Shown piece by piece: positions 51,636-59,467 of a stretch of 64,000 nucleotides of DNA. Every line of letters begins with the position of its first letter. Within the stretch, counting starts at the first letter, position 1. A program made the translations under genes and the position numbers. The DNA comes from Dendrophyllia cribrosa (taxonomy: Eukaryota > Cnidaria > Anthozoa > Scleractinia > Dendrophylliidae), in assembly GCA_024195265.1 (NCBI GenBank), contig JAJLRJ010000007.1, forward strand, positions 7,461,058 to 7,525,057, written 5' to 3'. The notes beneath the pieces were generated by a model that saw nothing but the letters and a program-made list of their open reading frames with translations, searched no databases and was not told where the DNA came from.

Positions 51636-54600
51636 GAAAACTCATTTTCATATGAAAGATTGTGCACCTAGCCTCGCTTTGACAACGAGGCGTAACGTAA
51701 CTCGGAAATGGCCTATTGCATGGTACGTGAAGTTTCCAAGCTTTTTATTGCATTGAAATTCCACGGTACGTGAAGTTTCTAGGCTTTTTATTGCATCGAA
51801 ATTCAACGGTACGAGTTACCAGGCTTTATATTGCACAGAAATTCTACAGAACCGGAAGATTCCAGGCTTCATATCACATGAAATTTCCGCGGTACATTAG
51901 CACGATTAAAAGCAACTAGAGCCTCCTGTCATATGCTACACAATGCCCTTCTTACCCAACCAACCATTTTGTAATCTGACACCAAAAACAACATCATGCG
52001 TTCTCGTCTCTCATTCGCTGTCATCAACATTCGGATACTGTATATATTTAACTATCACGCGCTCTCGTTCTCATTAACCTTCTTACACTGTCGTTAACTA
52101 TCGTGCGTTATATCGTCTCTTATTCGCTCTCGTCAATCCTTTTACACTGTCGTCAACTGTAATGCGCTTTGACTATCTCTCACTGATTCGCTCTCATCAA
52201 TCTTCAGACACTGTCGTGAACTATCATGGGCTCTCGTAATTTCTAATTCGCTCTCGTTAACTATGATACGATTCTATGCCGCCTCGCGTCAATCCATTAC
52301 TCTTTGGTCAACCCTCGTGCACTCTAGATCTAGTCATAATCTCTTGTACGCTCTTGTCGACTATTTTCCACTCTCGTTAACCCCAGTGCGCTTTCATCAA
52401 GAATTATGCACTCTCGCCAACCCTCATACGCTGTCCTTTAAATTCGCATGCGCTCTTCTTATCTCTCACTTCGCGGTTGTCTCTTCAAGTTCTCTTAATT
52501 TCTCATGCCTTTCAAACGCTCTCATCAATCGTATGTGCTCTCTTCAACCGTAGTATGTCTTCATCGACTCTTGTACCCTCTCACCAATCCTCGTGCGCTG
52601 TCTTTAATTTACATACACATGTTTTTTCGTGCACTAATCTGCGCTCTCGTTGATACGCACACACTATTAGAAACTTCTATGTGCTCTTGCAACTTCGTAC
52701 GCCAACTCGATTCTCGGCGGCTTTTGTCAGTCAGTTCATACGATTTCATCAGTAATCATGCGCTCCCATCATTCAAATATGCCCACTCGTCAACCTTCGT
52801 ACGTTCTCATCAACGCTTCCGCGCTCTCGTCGGTCCTTGTAGGTAGGCTCTTGTAAATTCTCATGCCCTCCTGTCTACCTTGGTACATGTACGCTGTCGT
52901 AGAGTTTCTAGCCTTCTCGTCAAACTTCATTCGTCAGCCTATTGCACTGCCCATAAATATCGCACGCTCGCATTAGCCGTTAATTGTAAATATTGCACAG
53001 AATTGTATTTTATAATGTTATTGTATATTTTTATTGTATATTTTGTTATTTGTTATTTTTCTCTCGGAGAAATTAGCTACTAAAAGCTACTCTTAAATTC
53101 GAGACAAAATAAAGTTTATGTATGTGTATGTATCAACTACCGCGCGTCCTTGTGAACTCCTTTATACTCGAATCAATTACCACTTCCTTTTGTCGACCTT
53201 CGTGCGCTCTTATCGATGTCACATCACTGATAATACCACCGTTTTATGGCGTCGTCAACACCAATGCAAAACCAAAGCTCAAGGGTTACCTGTGGTTGGG
53301 GTATCCGTGACAGTATAACGAAAGTTTTCGCGGTTATGTATTTATTTATGGCAGTTTGCCAAAGTTGCAGTTTTAGTAATGAGTTGTGATTAACGCTGAG
53401 AGTTGCAAATGTCACACACCGATTGCAACAGGGCATCAACAGTTAATTAAACAATTTCATTACCCCTTTACTAGACTCCCAGGAGTGTCAAAAATCAAAC
53501 TAAACAACAATCCCAAATTTCATTTTGTAAAATATTAAAAAACAAATGGTACCATGCAAATGTTTTACTGAAGAGGTTTTCGGGAGCTTAAAGGGATGGT
53601 TTCACGGTTCGGCGCATGTGCACATATTAAAATGCTTTATTCGCTTTCTTACCAATTTCATCGGTTAAAAAACGGTCACATTTACTTTAATAATCACAAA
53701 TATACTATTATTAGTCCAAATAAAGCGAAGGATGACTAAAATTCACAGAAAATTTAAACGGATTTCACCGACAAAGTCAACACTACATAAAACCTTTGAC
53801 CCGAAGGATTTATTTTACGCTCTGGTGGCTTTCATGGCGCACGTGGGTATGTATAATCATCCATTCAATCAGCTCACTGACCTCGACATTTTCACGGGCA
53901 AATTTCCCGCCAGAGATATCTAATCGCTTCTGATTGGTCTAAACAATGAAATTAAATGGGTTACGTCATAGCTTGCACATGCGCCGAACCGTGACACCCT
54001 CCCTTTAAGCAACGACAACGGCAACGCCAAGAAAAACGTCACTTGAAAAAAGGATTCGCGCTTTTTTAAACTACTTTGCAGTTGTTCCAATTTGTTTAGT
54101 TTGTCTAATGTGTCTGGATTGTCCAGGAGCTGAATTTGAAGGGATGGCTTTCCAGTTCAAATGGAAAAAGGAAAATTAACCGTCGTGTGTTTACGTTCTC
54201 CACAAAATCAATAATTTGATCATTTGACGTTGTTGTTTTGCAGGGAACGGCAAAGAAATGTACCAAAATGTAAAACGCACGTGCAAAGGCATTGTTTCCG
54301 CTCATTAAACCTATTGTTTTGTGCCGTTCTCGCTGCCGTCGCCGTCGTGGTTGCTTAAGCTCCCTATTTGCGCGAGCGGGGCCGGAAAAAGCCGTACGGT
54401 CCTACTACAAAAGCGGACGGCCTCGCGCGTTAAGATTTCAAGTAATTTTGTCTCCAATTTGGTCATATGATAAAATACTTATTGACTAAGTTAGGTCGGG
54501 CCGGATGGGAAAATATTGGCTCTTGGTCATGGCGCACGCCATGACCTAGAGCCAAATATTTTCACAACCGGTCCTTCTACTTAGTCGATAAGTACATATT

Positions 54601-56166
54601 ATCTCGAAAGTTTGTTTGGTGACCTATCCTGATTTTCTGTATGCAAGCAGTATTCGGTATTTCCTATCTTAAATAAAAGTTTGAGAAAAAACTATTTAGC
54701 GGAATTTTTTCTTATCTGACAACAACCTTTTTGAAAATAACTTGAATTCCGCTAGATAGATTTTTGGTATAGCGCCAAAAAGAAAAGAAAATAAGTTGTG
54801 CTTTCCAAATTGAGAAAACAACTAATAGGTCACCGAATTATTTTTAAAGATAATTAGCGAAAACTGGGTTTTAGAGGTTCTTTTCAAAGAGCTGTACTGT
54901 TGCGATGGTAATGGCTATAACGTCATAAGCACCCTTAAAGTATTGCCTGATAACGGCGTCGTATAGATATCCAAGAGTTGTCCATATCACCGGTGGCGTT
55001 ATTTTTTTAATATTTCATCGTTAAGACACACTATTGAAAGCAAGAAACCCTTTACGAGCCTTCTTAAGGGAGTATAAGCATAAATTTTTTACATGCGCAC
55101 TCAAAGGACTTCTCACCTTACGTTAGTTTAATTTTGTCGACGAAAGTCATAGACAACTCATTTAGGGCCTGTTTACATGGAGGGAGGGTGACCCGGGTAC
55201 CAGGGTCACCCTCCCAGCCGGGCTAACACATAGCCCGCCTTTACATGGGCGGGCTATTAGGGCGGGCTATCATATAGGTGAGCTATCTTTTTTTTTGGCG
55301 GGCTCTTAAATTGTTTTGGCGGGCTCATGTTTTGGCGGACTTTTTTTATTGCAACGGCACGCTTTATTAAGCACGACATATTAACAAACATGGCAGCAAG
55401 AAGAAAGGCTATAGCGGCGAGTTTGCTGTTTTTATTGCTTGTTTTCACGGGTAATTTCAAGTCAAAAGAAATAGCCCGCCTAGGAGGGTGACCCTGGGGT
55501 GACCGTTTACATGCAGAAAAGATAGCCCGCCTAGGAGGGTTACCCTGGCAAGCAGACAGGGTGACCCGGGTAGGCGGGTGACCCTGTCTATCATGTAAAC
55601 ACTTCAGTGTGCTTTGTAAAGAAATGTATGAAAAGTTGGCCCTCCCACCCGGGTCACCCTCCCTCCATGTAAACAGGCCCTTAAAATGTTCAAAATTAAA
55701 CTCACGGCTATAATTCCTTGCCCCGGGATCCCGGGGGGTCCCGGTGGTCCGGGTGGTCCCTGACTACCAGGTAATCCTCTTGAACCTCGAGGTCCCTGAA
55801 AACATAAAAAAATTACGTTATTTTATGCAATTTTTGGCATTTCGAAATATAATATGACGGTTACTAAAAATACAAAATAATATACAATGTATAATATATT
55901 GGCCGGTCTTTCTGATAAACACTATTGCGTTACGTGTTTAATTCAATCACCCCAATCAAAATTGGAAAAACATCGGTGCACTGTTACTAACTTACTAACA
56001 ACAACAACAACAACTTAAGGAAAACGAAACAATAATATTTAGTAATATTTACCACCCGCAAACTAGCAGGCGGGGGCAAATAAAATGCTAATAGATAATC
56101 CAGTGATCAGAGTTATGAATTTTAAGTTGAGTTGATAGTAAAATGTAGGTGCGATAAAGTTGCTAA

Positions 56167-56197
<31 letters not shown>

Positions 56198-58362
56198 GGT
56201 ACTCAACAAAGTTTTGTACAGGGATGCTCCGCACCGAGGTCCAAACCCTTACCCTTTCATATACCGTTTTTGACAGTAAAGGTACCCCTTTCATATACCT
56301 TTCATTGAAAGTGGTACCCCTTTCATATACCTTTCGTTGAAAATGGCACCCCTTTCATGTAGCCTTTGCGTGCGTCTGTTTGATATATTTTGAAAGGCCC
56401 TTTTTATAATACTTAAATTGCAGTTTTCCCTACCTTTTTTATGCTTCAACTCGTGTTTTCGCTACCATTTCCTATTCTTCGTGAAATCTCTACCCTTGCA
56501 CATACTTTAACTCGTGAAATCCCGACCCTTTCATATACCTCCAGCCTCAAAAAGGTAACCCTTTCGGGCGGAGCATCCCCGTATAGCCCATTATAGGGAG
56601 TACCCCCCCCCCCCCCCCCCCACTCCCCGGGTAATTTTGACACCATCTGTTCATGCATAGCCAGTATTTGGCAGACTTAAATAGTAGTCGTCGGCCTCCT
56701 GAAGAATTACAAAGAGTTATTTTTTGATTTGGTGTTTGAAGTTTGGTTTAGGGAAGTAGTCATAACAAGTATACTAGACGAGGACCCACCTTGTGTAGGG
56801 GTAGGGGGGTTATGCAAGATACCACCTATCTGATGAGTGTAAAGGACACAATTTTTTGGCCTAAAAATTGGAGATGAGACTTAAATATTCTGTGTGCATC
56901 AAGCTTGCATTGCTAGTAAAACGGCACAGGAAGATTTGAATCTTTTTCTCAGTTTCTACTCCTGATACAATGGGGGCTATACCAGCAAGACACCATGTTT
57001 TTAGGTGGAGGAGAGGGGGTACATAAAGAGACCACCAGTCTTTTTGTAAAATGGTGGGTCCTGTCTGAGTACAATAGTTTTGACCATTTCCCTTATTTAG
57101 CGACTTAAGAGATTGGGAAAGTCCATTGCAGATTACAGGGTCAATTCCGTCTCAAAATATTTTCTTGCTTTTGGTTCTGATTCAGCTAGTTCAGTTATAT
57201 CATCTTAATATGTAACTTACATATTCTCCTTGTGCGCCAGTTATTCCTCGGTTTCCTGAAGGCCCGGGACCACCCTATATCGAGATGAAAACCCAAGTTA
57301 TTTTAAACAAGCAAAAAAGAAGTGGATGTGTCAAATGCAGTTTAGATATGCGATCACATGTTCTTTACAATCGTGCATGCCTTCTTCACCATAATGTGTA
57401 AATAAGTACAATTTTAATAAACGGACACAGCATAAAACTGAAAACTATTCTCAGTATTTATTCTTAAAAGTAGGTGCGCGTTTACTTTACAGGAAACAAA
57501 AATCAGAAGAGGCCTAAAGAATACTGATTTTTTTGACGTCATAAGATTGCCGCTAAGAATCAACGTTCTTTTGAATGCAACAATTGAGAACCGTATGACG
57601 TCATTAAAATTCAAAATTCATTGCAACATTGTTTTCATGCTTTTGGAGAAATCTGAAATAAGGTAGTATTTCCAACAACTCAACGTCAGTTTCTTTCAAG
57701 AGTATAGGTTCCCATTAACTGACCGTTTCTCCTTTGGGTCCAGGATCTCCTGGTGGACCAAACACCTGTCAGTTAAAAAGAACAGAATAAAGTTATTTGA
57801 TGTGCACGGTGACTCAGAAGAAGTAATACATTAAAGACGAGGAAATGTATTCCATTAGGATTTCCAAACACGGAGAGGTGGGTCGAAAAACCAACTTCCA
57901 CTAGGTATTTGGAAACCCGATGAAACACTGTGTCTCATGTTTGATATATTACTTCTCAAACTGATCGTTAAATACAGAGAAAACGAAGGAATAAAATCGG
58001 CAAATCGGGTTTCCAAACCACCGGCACGCTTATGCCGGATTTATTAATAAGTTATTTATTGTAGATCATTAATAAGTTTGAGAAATTTATACCAAATTAC
58101 TATTGAAAAAGTTAGATAACTACAGGCGTGGAATATATGAACGACAACTTGTGTAAACGATCATCTCACTCAAGCTTCCTCCCTGTTCCTCCTTTGATCC
58201 TTCGACTGCATTTCAGATTTTTTAGGTATTTTTTTTATATAAATTTTATATAGATTAGGTCAGATTAATTCTTTTTTATGTTTAGTTAGGTGTCCCCTAT
58301 TAGCCGAGGGTTTTCCCCTGTGCTAGATATTTTACTGACACGTTAATAAAGTTATTATTAAA

Positions 58363-58393
<31 letters not shown>

Positions 58394-59436
58394 GTAGTAG
58401 TAGTAGTAGTAGTAGTAGTATTCTAATACTATATTGAAAACACCAACAGCACCATAAAAAAGTAATGCTCTTTAGCTTTTATTCAAATGGCCACACTTAA
58501 AACGAAGTTAGCAAATCTTTGGGGTTTTTGAATCTTTTGTTAATTTTTTATATTAGTTTAAAGATGATGACGATGATTACTATTATTATAATTGTTATCA
58601 CTGTAGAATTTCATTTGCAGACTGCTTCGGTTAAAAGTAAAAAATAAAAAAATGGCGAAATATATCCTTTCCATCTTAATCGTTGCAATTTACACTCACC
58701 GTGGTTTGAATTTTGCATATCTCTCTAAGAATTCTTTTCCCTGCGTCATTAATGTTAGATAAATCTCTTTCTACGCGGCTAACAAAACGGAAGCCACTCG
58801 ACATTCGAAGTAGTTCCTCTGGGTCAGGAGTACCGGAGCCTATGGTGAAAATTGATACGTTCTTGTCCTTGAGAGGCTGAGCGTTGTGTGATGGATCAAT
58901 TTCATAGCGTCCCTCAACTCGTTGGGTTTGTCTCCCATCTGTGAAAAGTATTAGCACCTAGAGAGAGATTACAAAATAACTAATCACGGAGGCCTATAAC
59001 CATATTCCTTACTTTTACCTGCCCTGTCCCCCCCCCCCCCCCCCCCCCCCGGGGAGGGTGGGGGGTACTCAACAAAGTTTTGTACGGGGATGCTCCGCTC
59101 CGAGGTCCAAACCCTTACCCTTTCATATACTGTTTTTGACAGAAAAGGTACTCATTTCATATACCTTTCGTTGAAAATGGTACCCCTTTCATATAGCCTT
59201 TGCGTGCGTCTGTTTGATATATTTTGAAAGGCCCTTTTTATAATACTTAAATCGCAGTTTTCCCTACCTTTTTTATGCTTCAACTCGTGTTTTCGCTACC
59301 ATTTCCTATTCTTCGTGAAATCCCTACCCTTTCACATACTTCAACTTGTGAAATCCCGACCCTTTCATATACCTCCAACCTAAAAAAGGTACCCCTTTCG
59401 GGCGGAGCATCCCCGTATAGCCCATTATAGGGAGTA

Positions 59437-59467
<31 letters not shown>

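Larger units (their letters stand above)
50440..53260. repeat. Degenerate tandem array, inverted relative of 7.6-10.1 kb
   Basis: Variants of 'ctcatgcgctctcgtcaac' recur for about 2.7 kb, the reverse complement of the unit in the 7.6-10.1 kb array. It is interrupted by the palindrome-rich segment 50.97-51.17 kb, a 46-bp tandem array (51.34-51.87 kb) and a retroelement tail (52.98-53.14 kb). Apparent plus-strand frames are repeat translations. Confidence 0.75.
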
